Positions 17,946-25,976 of a DNA stretch of 64,000 bases are shown in pieces. The position numbers and the translations under genes are program-made. Positions within the stretch are counted from its first letter, which is position 1. Each line of letters starts with the position of its first letter. The notes under the pieces are model-generated. The model did no database searches, was not told the origin of the DNA, and saw only the letters and a program-made list of their open reading frames with translations. Origin of the DNA: Symmachiella dynata (GTDB lineage Bacteria > Planctomycetota > Planctomycetia > Planctomycetales > Planctomycetaceae); assembly GCF_007747995.1 (NCBI RefSeq), contig NZ_CP036276.1, positions 6,438,001 to 6,502,000 on the forward strand, written 5' to 3'.

Positions 17946-20230
17946 TGGCTACCGTCGAAAAAACACAAGATCAAGAATCGTCCACAAACGGCCAATACAA
18001 AGTCATCGGCACCCGCCCGATTCGTCACGACGGGGTCGACAAAGTCACCGGCCGCGCGCGCTATGGTGGCGATACGCGGCTGACCGGCATGTTACCGGCC
18101 GCCATGCTCCGCAGCCCCCATGCGCATGCCAAGATCATCTCGATCGACACTTCAAAAGCCGAAGCCTTACCGGGCGTGCGCGCGGTGGCCACCTCGGCCG
18201 ACTTGCCCGATGCGACCGATAAAATCGCGGACCTGGGCGAAGGTTCGGTCAATCTCAAACACCTCAGCGATAACGTCCTGGCTCACGATCGAGTGCTCTA
18301 TCGCGGTCATGCGATTGCCGCCGTCGCTGCCGATGACATTCACATTGCCCAAGAGGCGGTGGGGCTCATCGAAGTCAAATACGAGTTGTTGCCGCCGGTC
18401 ATGAACGTGCTCGATGCGATGAAGGCGGATGCGCCGTTATTGCACGACGACATCAAAACCAACGACCTTGGCGAAACTGCCGATCAACCCAGCAACATCG
18501 CCACACACATCCGTTTTGAAAAAGGGGATCTCGAAGCGGGGTTCGCTGCAGCGGATGTAATTGTCGAACGCGAGTTTCACACCGCCACAGTCCATCAAGG
18601 CTATATCGAACCGCACAACGCGACTGCCCTGTGGAATGCCGACGGTCACATTACAGTCTGGATGAGCACACAAGGCACGTTCACCGCCCGTCAGCAAACA
18701 GCAGAACTGCTGGATGTGCCGGTCTCCCGCGTGAAAGTGGTGCCGATGGAAATCGGCGGCGGATTTGGTGGAAAAATCTCTGTGTACTTGCCACCCGTCG
18801 CTGCGATCCTGTCGAAGAAAACCGGACGTCCCGTGCAAATGCTGATGAGCCGCACCGATGTCTTCGAAGCGACCGGCCCCACCCCCGGCTCGACAATTCG
18901 CGTGAAGATGGGAGCCGACAGTAAAGGCCGCATCACAGCCGCCGAAGCTTGGTTGGCGTATGAAGCCGGTGCATACCCCGGTTCGCCGGTCGGCGCCGGT
19001 GCGATGTGCGTCTTCGCCTGCTACGACGTTCCGAATGGCAAGGTCGACGGCTTTGACGTTGTGGTCAACAAACCACGAACCAATGCCTACCGTGCGCCCG
19101 GCGCGACAAACGCGGCCTTCGCCACGGAAACGGTGGTCGACGAACTCTGTGAAAAACTAAAGCTCGATCCGGTCGAGTTCCGCATCAATAATGCGGCCAA
19201 GGAAGGGGTCCGCCGAGTCGATGGCCCCGTCTTCCCACGGGTCGGCATGATCGAAACGGTGGAGGCGATTCGCGATTCTGAGCATTACCAGACTCCGCTG
19301 GAAGGCAAATTCCGAGGACGGGGAATGGCCAGCGGCTTTTGGTTCAACGTGGGCCTCAAATCGACCGCCCAAGCCACGGTCAATTCCGACGGGACCGTCG
19401 CATTGATCGAAGGTTCCACCGACATTGGTGGCTCACGGGCCGGTATCGCCATGCAATTGGCCGAAACACTCGGCATCGCCGCTGAAGATGTTGTGCCGAC
19501 AGTAGTCGACACCGATAGCATCGGCTACACCGATGTGACCGGCGGGAGCCGCGTGACATTTGCCACCGGTTGGGCCGCCTATTTGGCAGCCAAGGACATT
19601 CAAGGCCAGTTGATCGAACGGGCCGCCAAAATCTGGGACTGCGATGTCGCCAAGATCGACTACAAAGATGGCGCGGTCGTCGGACCCGATGGCAAACGCT
19701 TCACGTTCAAAGAAATCGCCGCTGAGGCGCAGACTGTTGGCGAACCGGTGATCGGTCGCGGATCGGCGGATCCACAAGAACCGGGTGGCGCATTCGGCAC
19801 GCATGTGGTCGACGTCGAAGTCGACATCGACACCGGCAAGGTCACCATCTTGCGATACACCGCCGCACAGGACGCCGGCACGGCGATCCATCCCGCCTAT
19901 GTCGAAGGACAAATCCAAGGTGGCGTGGTTCAAGGCATCGGCTGGGGACTCAACGAAGAGTATTATTACGACGACAAAGGCACGATGCGGAATTCGACCT
20001 ATCTCGATTACCGCATGCCCACGTCGTACGACCTACCGATGATCGATACCATCATCGTCGAAGTCCCCAACCCCGGGCACCCTTACGGAGTTCGTGGAGT
20101 CGGAGAAGTCCCCATCGTTCCCCCGCCGGCTGCATTGGCCAACGCGATTTACGATGCCATTGGCATTCGAATGCACGAGCTGCCCATGTCCCCGCCAAAA
20201 GTGTTGCACGAAATTCTCAAACAGCAATGA
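17945..20230 (+). CDS. Molybdenum hydroxylase, molybdopterin-binding large subunit (xanthine dehydrogenase-like)
   Basis: 761 residues from ATG 17945, which overlaps the small-subunit stop; the longer open frame is a shadow. The N-terminal domain begins at HDGVDKVTGRARYGGD. Mo-pterin contacts include VVPMEIGGGFGGK. The active-site loop is NAYRAPGATNAAFATE (AYRAPG at 381-386), and the catalytic Glu is probably E721 in RGVGEVPIVPPP. True CO dehydrogenases have an AYRCSFR loop, so this enzyme more likely hydroxylates a purine, N-heterocycle, aldehyde or similar compound. The AYRAPG loop resembles clostridial-type purine or nicotinate hydroxylases. The substrate is not determined. Confidence 0.93.
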   Translation: MATVEKTQDQESSTNGQYKVIGTRPIRHDGVDKVTGRARYGGDTRLTGMLPAAMLRSPHAHAKIISIDTSKAEALPGVRAVATSADLPDATDKIADLGEGSVNLKHLSDNVLAHDRVLYRGHAIAAVAADDIHIAQEAVGLIEVKYELLPPVMNVLDAMKADAPLLHDDIKTNDLGETADQPSNIATHIRFEKGDLEAGFAAADVIVEREFHTATVHQGYIEPHNATALWNADGHITVWMSTQGTFTARQQTAELLDVPVSRVKVVPMEIGGGFGGKISVYLPPVAAILSKKTGRPVQMLMSRTDVFEATGPTPGSTIRVKMGADSKGRITAAEAWLAYEAGAYPGSPVGAGAMCVFACYDVPNGKVDGFDVVVNKPRTNAYRAPGATNAAFATETVVDELCEKLKLDPVEFRINNAAKEGVRRVDGPVFPRVGMIETVEAIRDSEHYQTPLEGKFRGRGMASGFWFNVGLKSTAQATVNSDGTVALIEGSTDIGGSRAGIAMQLAETLGIAAEDVVPTVVDTDSIGYTDVTGGSRVTFATGWAAYLAAKDIQGQLIERAAKIWDCDVAKIDYKDGAVVGPDGKRFTFKEIAAEAQTVGEPVIGRGSADPQEPGGAFGTHVVDVEVDIDTGKVTILRYTAAQDAGTAIHPAYVEGQIQGGVVQGIGWGLNEEYYYDDKGTMRNSTYLDYRMPTSYDLPMIDTIIVEVPNPGHPYGVRGVGEVPIVPPPAALANAIYDAIGIRMHELPMSPPKVLHEILKQQ

Positions 20231-20290
20231 GGCTTGGTTGAGGAAGTCGTGGGTTTTGACAGGGGGCACGCGGAGTTTAAGGAACGAAAT

Positions 20291-20554
20291 ATGCCCACAG
20301 CTTTCATGCCTCCCGCGCTTCGCAAGCTCACCGGCGACAATGATCGCATTACGATCGAAGCGCACACGGTCCGTGAGGCGATCGCTGAGTTGGAGCATCG
20401 GTATCCGGGCATCGAGGCACGATTGACCGCTGATGGGGCAATCAAACCGGGACTAGCGGTCGCCGTAGATGGCAACGTCTCCACCCAAGGCATGTTGCAG
20501 AAACTAAAACCCGACAGCGAACTGCATTTCCTACCGGCGATCGGCGGCGGTTGA
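20291..20554 (+). CDS. MoaD/ThiS-like small sulfur-carrier-type protein
   Basis: 87 residues from ATG 20291, which has AAGGAA at good spacing. It shows the beta-grasp pattern of MoaD/ThiS: MPPALRKLTGDNDRITIEA, HTVREAIAELEHRYPG, VAVDGN, and an end at ELHFLPAIGGG. The C-terminal Gly-Gly needed for adenylation and thiocarboxylation is intact. It lies 60 bases after the molybdenum hydroxylase large subunit. It could supply sulfur for molybdopterin, for the Mo sulfido ligand, or for another sulfur pathway. No MoaE, MoeB or cysteine desulfurase gene is in the window. Confidence 0.85.
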   Translation: MPTAFMPPALRKLTGDNDRITIEAHTVREAIAELEHRYPGIEARLTADGAIKPGLAVAVDGNVSTQGMLQKLKPDSELHFLPAIGGG

Positions 20555-20694
20555 CCGCAAACATCGAAGAACTCCGCGTGATGCCTTCGAGACTACCGGC
20601 CAGAAACGTCTACCCCGCACTCGCCTTGCTGTATCAACCTGTAGGATCAGTCGGTGGTCTGATGTCCTGCGAGTATGATTTTTAAACGCAGGTT

Positions 20695-20718
20695 GTGTCA
20701 GGCAGCTGCCTCACCTAC
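20695..20718. repeat. Palindromic repeat, copy A (TCAGGCAGCTGCCTCACC type)
   Basis: The core AGGCAGCTGCCT is a perfect palindrome with partly paired flanks. A closely related copy lies at 22755-22778. Together they bracket the DUF1444-like and two small membrane genes. Confidence 0.65.
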
Positions 20719-20804
20719 ATCTCTGGTTCAACTCTCTAACTTCGGACCTTGCGACAAGACATTCATGCCAGCCCCCGCGTACCCATCAATATATTTTGAT
20801 ACCT

Positions 20805-20818
20805 GGGGGGGGGGGGGG
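20805..20818. repeat. Poly-G tract of 14 bases
   Basis: Fourteen consecutive G on the plus strand in an intergenic region about 180 bases upstream of the DUF1444-like gene. It could be a slippage-prone tract or a sequencing or assembly artefact. Confidence 0.9.
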
Positions 20819-21000
20819 TGGAAAGATCAAGCCGTTGTCAGTAGGCGAGGTGGTCCTAGACTCGCTGACGGTTTGGTCGATCGGTCGGATGAGCGTTAGA
20901 CGGAAACCGCCTATTACACACCAAGACGTGTGGAAAACGAGAAAATCGTTGGTAAAATGCAACTTACGAAGAACGGTGGCCTGCGCATGAGGTTGCAAAC

Positions 21001-21900
21001 TTGCAGACTACAAGTGATATGCTGATCAAACCAAAACCAAGCTATTTGCCTAGGTCGACCGTGTATCAAACGCTGGTAATTCTATCCCTATTGCCGATAC
21101 TTGGCTGCTCAACTGACCCTAAGATGCGAACTGCTGACGAAATCTATTGCTCCGAACTCGACAAACGCGGCATCGGGTACTCCGTGACGCCGGAAGGACT
21201 TTACGAGATTCAAATCAACGACCAAATAGTCACAGTTAGTCTCGAAAACATCCGCCGCATTTACGATCGTGACGGCGATGCTGATGCCATTGTGCGATTC
21301 GTCGAAAATGTTGACACCGATTTCTTCGCTGAAATACCGTTATGGGATGATGTGCAGTCGTATGTCCGGTACTCACTGGAAACGTCAGACTATGAAACGG
21401 GTTTTGACGACGTTCTGTTTACTACCATCACCGACCAGCTGAATCAGGTATTCGTTTTCACATCCGCCGACGGCACCCAAATTACATGGATCAACGAATC
21501 GATGCTTGATGACTGGGGTGTCACTCGCAAACAAATCGTTGAACAAGCTGAAGAAAATATGGCCGCAATCGTCGCCGAAACCAAAATCGAGGTTGAGGAC
21601 ATTGCTGGCAACAAATTGGGGATGATCTCCACTGAAGAAACACCGTTCAAGGCTTCCCTTATTTTGTCCCCAGCGTTCCGCGATCTTGTTTCACCAACTC
21701 ACGGCTGGCCGGTTTGTGCCGTTGTTCCGTGTCGCGATTTCGCCTACGTTATTCGCAACGACAATCGTGATTTCCTGGCTCGTCTCGGTGGTGTCGTAAT
21801 CAAAGAATATCGCAACTCCGGTCATCCGATCACGAAAGATGTCCTTCAAGTGTCGGATGAGGGAATCACTGCAATTGGCACGTATCCTAAATTTGAATAA
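21001..21900 (+). CDS. DUF1444-like lipoprotein
   Basis: 299 residues. I chose TTG 21001 because GAGG lies eight bases upstream; ATG 21019 is the alternative. A lipoprotein signal is visible, with a hydrophobic stretch ending LPILGCS, so Cys is probably lipidated and the protein membrane-tethered. The body resembles the DUF1444/YtpQ family: an N-terminal stretch like ISLENIRRIYDRDG, a middle with ITWINESMLDDWGVTRKQ and AEENMAAI, then ILSPAFRDL and VAVPCRDF-like segments. DUF1444 has no known activity and is usually cytoplasmic, so the lipobox is unusual. It is the first of three small genes between two related palindromes. Confidence 0.7.
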   Translation: MQTTSDMLIKPKPSYLPRSTVYQTLVILSLLPILGCSTDPKMRTADEIYCSELDKRGIGYSVTPEGLYEIQINDQIVTVSLENIRRIYDRDGDADAIVRFVENVDTDFFAEIPLWDDVQSYVRYSLETSDYETGFDDVLFTTITDQLNQVFVFTSADGTQITWINESMLDDWGVTRKQIVEQAEENMAAIVAETKIEVEDIAGNKLGMISTEETPFKASLILSPAFRDLVSPTHGWPVCAVVPCRDFAYVIRNDNRDFLARLGGVVIKEYRNSGHPITKDVLQVSDEGITAIGTYPKFE

Positions 21901-21959
21901 ACGGCAAAAAACGAAACGTTGGGCGCAAGTGGGCGGCAACGGCAGTTTTGAATGCAATG

Positions 21960-21979
21960 TCACACGCGCCCGCGTGTGA
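21960..21979. repeat. Hairpin downstream of the DUF1444-like gene
   Basis: TCACACGCG-CC-CGCGTGTGA forms a nine-base stem with a two-base loop about 60 bases past the stop at 21900. There is no T run, so it is a weak terminator candidate or an operator-like site for the following gene. Confidence 0.5.
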
Positions 21980-22015
21980 ACGTGGTCGTTATGCCAGACC
22001 GGGGAGGCGCTCTTG

Positions 22016-22366
22016 ATGGCACGTGACAAACACCACCTCCGCCTCCGGGAATTGCCGCGTGGAAGACGTCGTCGATGTGTGTTGCTCGCCAGTGGAATGG
22101 CATGGTTCGCCTTCAGTCTATTCCTGCTGGACATCGCGTTTTGGATTTGGATCAAGCCCAATGCGCCCGATGCTGCAGCCATTACCACATTTGTATTGAT
22201 AGGCGTTTCGATGGGAATCAGCCATGGCACTCATGCAAGACTGACATTGAAGGACCGTGAATCAGAAGATTTCGTAAGCCAACCCAGCGTCTTCGACTTT
22301 TCATTGCTGGCACTGTCGTTAATGATGGTGATTGTCGGCGGAAGCGTCGCGATTGCGAATTACTAG
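22016..22366 (+). CDS. Small membrane protein of unknown function
   Basis: 116 residues from ATG 22016, with GGGGAGG eight bases upstream (the frame also opens at TTG 22013). It has a basic N-terminus, then three likely membrane segments: about 23-46 (ASGMAWFAFSLFLLDIAFWI), 55-72 and 95-115 (LLALSLMMVIVGGSVAIANY). A soluble loop includes GTHARLTLKDRESEDF. No family is recognised. It is part of the small cassette with the next gene, 47 bases downstream. Confidence 0.65.
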   Translation: MARDKHHLRLRELPRGRRRRCVLLASGMAWFAFSLFLLDIAFWIWIKPNAPDAAAITTFVLIGVSMGISHGTHARLTLKDRESEDFVSQPSVFDFSLLALSLMMVIVGGSVAIANY

Positions 22367-22413
22367 CTGAATCGACACCGGTAGCAACACCAAACATTCG
22401 ATCGAGCCAATTC

Positions 22414-22749
22414 ATGTCTGACTCATCTACAGATATTCGTCCGATGACTGACAGTGAATTTGATGAGTGGACGGATGTCCGATCGCGTGGCACCAGCTAC
22501 TTTCGCCGAAAGTGTTTCATCATCAATTCAATAGGTGCAGCAATCACGATCGCGATCCTGGCCGCGGTGCAGTACACAGAAATCACGCCCGTGTGGGTGC
22601 GTTTGATGCTGCCTGTCGGCTTAATCCCCTGCATGATTATGCTCCCCTTCCTGCTGCACTTGTTTATTACACCACTACTATGGACAAGCTATGAACAACA
22701 ATACGCCAAGACTCTGGAAAATCGAGCTACAAAAAAGAGCAATGATTAG
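22414..22749 (+). CDS. Small membrane protein of unknown function
   Basis: 111 residues with an acidic N-terminus (DIRPMTDSEFDEWTDVRSRG) and two hydrophobic segments, about 37-52 (INSIGAAITIAILAAV) and 60-88 (VRLMLPVGLIPCMIMLPFLL). The C-terminus is short and charged. No enzymatic motif. It follows the 116-residue membrane protein in the same orientation, and the two may form a unit. Confidence 0.6.
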   Translation: MSDSSTDIRPMTDSEFDEWTDVRSRGTSYFRRKCFIINSIGAAITIAILAAVQYTEITPVWVRLMLPVGLIPCMIMLPFLLHLFITPLLWTSYEQQYAKTLENRATKKSND

Positions 22750-22754
22750 TAACT

Positions 22755-22778
22755 TAGGTCATGCAGCTGCCTGACCTC
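22755..22778. repeat. Palindromic repeat, copy B
   Basis: GGTCATGCAGCTGCCTGACC is palindromic except for one internal mismatch pair and matches copy A at 20695-20718 across most positions. It lies directly after the second small membrane gene and before the PHP-domain gene. Confidence 0.65.
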
Positions 22779-22817
22779 CTCGCTGAAATCGTTGTTCACC
22801 ACGCCCAGGAGTCTTCA

Positions 22818-24458
22818 ATGAGAATCTTGAACCACCGTTGGACGTGTTTGCTGTTCGCTCAGTTATGCCTCTTGGCCAACCTCCCCGCAGCGATGGCGGA
22901 TGAGACCACGCCCGTCCGTTTCCATGTCGTCGATGCGGACAGCAACACACCATTGCCCTGTCGCGTATATCTGCGATCCGCCACGGGGACGGACTACCAC
23001 GTCGAATCGGCTGACTCGGCTGGGAGTGCGGTGACGTACGACGTGAAACGGTCTGCGGAAAGTTTTGAAAAGCATACCACTGTCTCGGCGCATCCTTTTA
23101 CGGCTGATCTGCCGCCGGGCGACTATACGGTCACGGTGGAACGGGGCAAGGAATACCGTCTCGCAAAGAAAACAATCACCGTAGGGACCGCGCCCGTTGA
23201 GGAAACAATCCGTTTGCAGCGGTGGGTCAACATGGCCGAGCGCGGCTGGTATTCCGGCGATACACACGTGCATCGCACTGTCGCGGAGCTGCCCAACGTG
23301 ATGCTGGCCGAGGATCTCAACGTAGCATTGCCGCTGTCGTATTGGGTTCGCGATGCCTATACGCCCCCGGCTCAAGGGGATAAGTCCGTGCCGGCAAAGG
23401 CGGAGTTAATCCGCGTCGATGCAACGCATGTGATTTGGCCGTTGAACACGGAATACGAACTGTTTTCTGTCAACGGCAAACGGCATACCTTGGGGGCTGT
23501 GTTTGTGCTGAATCAAAAACAACCGCTGCGACTAGCGGCACCACCGGTTGCCCCGATTGCCGCCGAAGCACGGCGACAAGGTGCGCTGTTGGATTTGGAC
23601 AAACATTCCTGGCCCTGGTCGATGATGCTGGTGCCGGTGATGGACGTGGATCTGTTTGAGCTGTCCAACAATCACATTTGGCGGACGCAGTTCTTTTTCA
23701 AGCAGTGGACGATCGAGCAACTTCCGCCCGGCTGGGAGATCGAAACCGACGGCGATGGTTTCACCGAACGAGGCTGGACTGATTTTGGATTGAAGACGTA
23801 CTATGCGCTGCTGAATTGCGGGTTCAATATGCGGCCGACAGCGGGGACCGCCTCAGGCGTGCATCCCGTGCCGTTGGGATTCGGTCGAGTGTACGTGCAC
23901 CTACCCGACGGTTTCAGTTATGACAAATGGATGGCCGGATTGGATGCGGGACAGAGTTTTGTCACCACCGGTCCGATGCTGCCTGCCACATTCAACGGCA
24001 AGCCGGCCGGGACGACGTTCGTGCACGATGCGCCCACGTCCGTCCGTATCGAAGCCACCGTGCTGAGCGATACCCCGCTGGAATCGGTCGAGATCATCAA
24101 GAATGGTGAGATAATTCGCACGATTGCACCGACAGCCCAGACCGTGGTTGGCAATCACCATGAGCAGGTGATCAACGAAACGATCCCGATCGAGGGAACA
24201 TCGTGGATTGCGGTACGTTGTTTTTCCCGCCCGCCGACAGGCGACCGCCGCCGGTTTGCGCACACCGCCCCCGTGCATATCACGATCAAAGACCGTCCTC
24301 TCCATCCACGACAATTCGAGACGCAGTTTCTGACGAATCTCGTGAAACAAGAACTCGTACGCAACCGGGGCGTGCTGAGTGACGATGAACTGGCCGAATA
24401 CGAGCGGGCGCTGCAGGTCTATCGCAAGCTACATGCGACGGCGATTCCGAGCCGGTGA
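22818..24458 (+). CDS. Exported CehA/McbA-type PHP metallohydrolase-like protein
   Basis: 546 residues from ATG 22818 with AGGAG seven bases upstream; the open frame upstream is ignored. A Sec signal (WTCLLFAQLCLLANLPAAMA) is followed by a beta-rich domain (VRFHVVDADSNTPLPCRVYL). The PHP-type metal site starts at GWYSGDTHVHRT (HxH). DLDKHSWPWSMM and ELSNNHIWRTQ may supply further ligands. CehA/McbA proteins include carbaryl hydrolase and many uncharacterised exported enzymes; the substrate is unknown. A second member of the same broad family lies at 25977-27323. It converges on the next gene, with eight bases between stops. Confidence 0.8.
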   Translation: MRILNHRWTCLLFAQLCLLANLPAAMADETTPVRFHVVDADSNTPLPCRVYLRSATGTDYHVESADSAGSAVTYDVKRSAESFEKHTTVSAHPFTADLPPGDYTVTVERGKEYRLAKKTITVGTAPVEETIRLQRWVNMAERGWYSGDTHVHRTVAELPNVMLAEDLNVALPLSYWVRDAYTPPAQGDKSVPAKAELIRVDATHVIWPLNTEYELFSVNGKRHTLGAVFVLNQKQPLRLAAPPVAPIAAEARRQGALLDLDKHSWPWSMMLVPVMDVDLFELSNNHIWRTQFFFKQWTIEQLPPGWEIETDGDGFTERGWTDFGLKTYYALLNCGFNMRPTAGTASGVHPVPLGFGRVYVHLPDGFSYDKWMAGLDAGQSFVTTGPMLPATFNGKPAGTTFVHDAPTSVRIEATVLSDTPLESVEIIKNGEIIRTIAPTAQTVVGNHHEQVINETIPIEGTSWIAVRCFSRPPTGDRRRFAHTAPVHITIKDRPLHPRQFETQFLTNLVKQELVRNRGVLSDDELAEYERALQVYRKLHATAIPSR

Positions 24459-24466
24459 GTCCAGCA

Positions 24467-25132
24467 TCAACTCGCTTCGGGCGCCAATTGAAACTGCTGG
24501 TCGACCGCGTACGTTTTCAGCTGCTGCGACGCTTTGAACCCGGCGAACAGGCCGAACAACGCGAAGGCGTGAAATCCGACACTGAGCCATTCTTGAAAGA
24601 GTACAAACAGCAGCCCATCACAGGCGTAGACCAACATGCCAATGATGAACACCCATGTGTGCGCGCGATTGGCCAAGTAGCCCATGCCGGCAAACATTCC
24701 GGCAATGGTCACACTGATCGCCAACGCAATGCCGGTTAACACCATCGCCGCAGTGGGATTCAAATCCTGGGCGACCAACATGGCCATAAAGTCGATAACC
24801 TGCGTGATGCCCAAACCCACCACGAAATTCCAGTTCGCCCCGCAAGCGATAATCACCGAATTCACGACCGAAAGCGCTGCGATCCAATAGAACCAATTGG
24901 CGCCGGAATGCAACTGGGCCATCAACTCGTCAGGCTGCGAGCCTTCGTCTGAGGGAATGGAATGTCCGGGTGCCTCGTAGACTTCGGTTTCATCGTAATC
25001 TACAGGTGCATCATGCGTCTCGGGTTCAAGATGCCTCTCGGTTTCATCATAAGTCTCGGGGACTTCCCGATCCGCTTCGTAAAAGTCGTCGGTTGGCTGC
25101 GTTGGGCGGTCTTGGCTGCGGTCATCGTACAT
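24467..25132 (-). CDS. Membrane protein with long acidic N-terminal tail
   Basis: 221 residues from ATG 25132. Residues 1-75 are strongly acidic and Pro/Tyr-rich (EADREVPETYDETERHLEPE), predicted disordered. The remainder has about five membrane segments (WIAALSVVNSVIIACGANW, MVLTGIALAISVTIAGMFAG, FIIGMLVYACDGLLFVLFQ). The fold is not recognised and no catalytic motif is visible. It may be a structural or regulatory membrane protein. Confidence 0.75.
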   Translation of the reverse strand: MYDDRSQDRPTQPTDDFYEADREVPETYDETERHLEPETHDAPVDYDETEVYEAPGHSIPSDEGSQPDELMAQLHSGANWFYWIAALSVVNSVIIACGANWNFVVGLGITQVIDFMAMLVAQDLNPTAAMVLTGIALAISVTIAGMFAGMGYLANRAHTWVFIIGMLVYACDGLLFVLFQEWLSVGFHAFALFGLFAGFKASQQLKTYAVDQQFQLAPEAS

Positions 25133-25312
25133 GGGCGCGTTCTCTGGGACATGACAGGGCTATTTGGCAACGGCCCATATTTTGCCACCTGAGAATCTGG
25201 ATTTCCACATTTTTCCGGGATTGTGGTGAGATTTTCCAGAGTTCGGTCGAGCTCCCCAATGTGCGTGAACGAACCGCAGCAGGGGGTTTTGAGAACTGCG
25301 CAGCAGTGTCGC

Positions 25313-25362
25313 CAATAAAAAAACGCCCCTGACCGTTGCAAGATATGCAACGCGAGGCGTTT
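25313..25362 (-). terminator. Rho-independent terminator of fdxA
   Basis: On the minus strand AACGCCTCGCGTTGCA pairs with TGCAACGGTCAGGGGCGTT around a TATCT loop (with an internal bulge) and runs into TTTTTTTATT, 40-90 bases after the fdxA stop. Confidence 0.8.
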
Positions 25363-25401
25363 GAGGTTTTCCTGGTGAGAAAACAATTGCGGCGGGAACG
25401 A

Positions 25402-25686
25402 TCAACCGTCGTTGCCGGCCAGCGGTTCTTTTTTCTCAGTTAGCACGGGACAAGTCTGGGCAAGTTCCGCATTGAGTTCGGTATACTCGGCCCATTCTTC
25501 CGGAAGATTGTCTTCATGGAAAATGGCTTCGACGGGGCATTCGGGAACGCAAGCCTCGCAGTCAATACATTCATCGGGATGAATGTACAACATCGACTCG
25601 CCTTCATAAAAGCATTCCACCGGGCAAACCACCACACAGTCGGTGTACTTGCAGCCAAAGCAAGGTTCGGCGACAACGTGGGTCAT
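25402..25686 (-). CDS. fdxA: 7Fe ferredoxin (3Fe-4S plus 4Fe-4S)
   Basis: 94 residues from ATG 25686, preceded by AAAGGGAG. The Cys pattern matches bacterial FdxA. The N-terminal part has Cys9, Cys12, Cys17 and Cys21 in [18 protein letters not shown]; the central part has [19 protein letters not shown]. The tail with [12 protein letters not shown] is also typical. It carries electrons between low-potential partners. The korAB oxidoreductase at 38-41 kb in the same window is a plausible partner but is not adjacent. A clear terminator follows. Confidence 0.95.
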   Translation of the reverse strand: MTHVVAEPCFGCKYTDCVVVCPVECFYEGESMLYIHPDECIDCEACVPECPVEAIFHEDNLPEEWAEYTELNAELAQTCPVLTEKKEPLAGNDG

Positions 25687-25976
25687 CTGACTCCCTTTCT
25701 CAAGCGTTGAACATCTCTAAATAAAACAAACGCAATCGGTTCAAAAATCAATCAGCTACCATTTCAAGTCGGCATCCGCAGGCGGTTGACAGAAACGATT
25801 CTGCTGATTTTTCTCAGCGGCATTGTTGCAGCAAGTTTACAAACCGAAAAGCCCATGAACATCGAGAACTGTTAGATTTTCGCCCGATTTAACAAGTTGA
25901 GACCAAGTCTCAATTGATTGGTAATTCCCCGGCAGCCAACTGTCAATTCCAAACGCCCACGAATTTGGACATCGGG

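Larger units (their letters stand above)
20555..21000. other. Intergenic region with palindrome and G-run
   Basis: About 450 bases hold no convincing gene. They contain a GGCAGCTGCC palindrome (20695-20718) and a 14-G homopolymer (20805-20818), each listed separately. The short frame at 20675-20899 runs through the G-run and is not supported. Confidence 0.5.

Noticed and set aside
20675-20899. Small frame crossing the 14-G tract
   Set aside because: Includes the homopolymer and a Gly run, and has no supported start or features.
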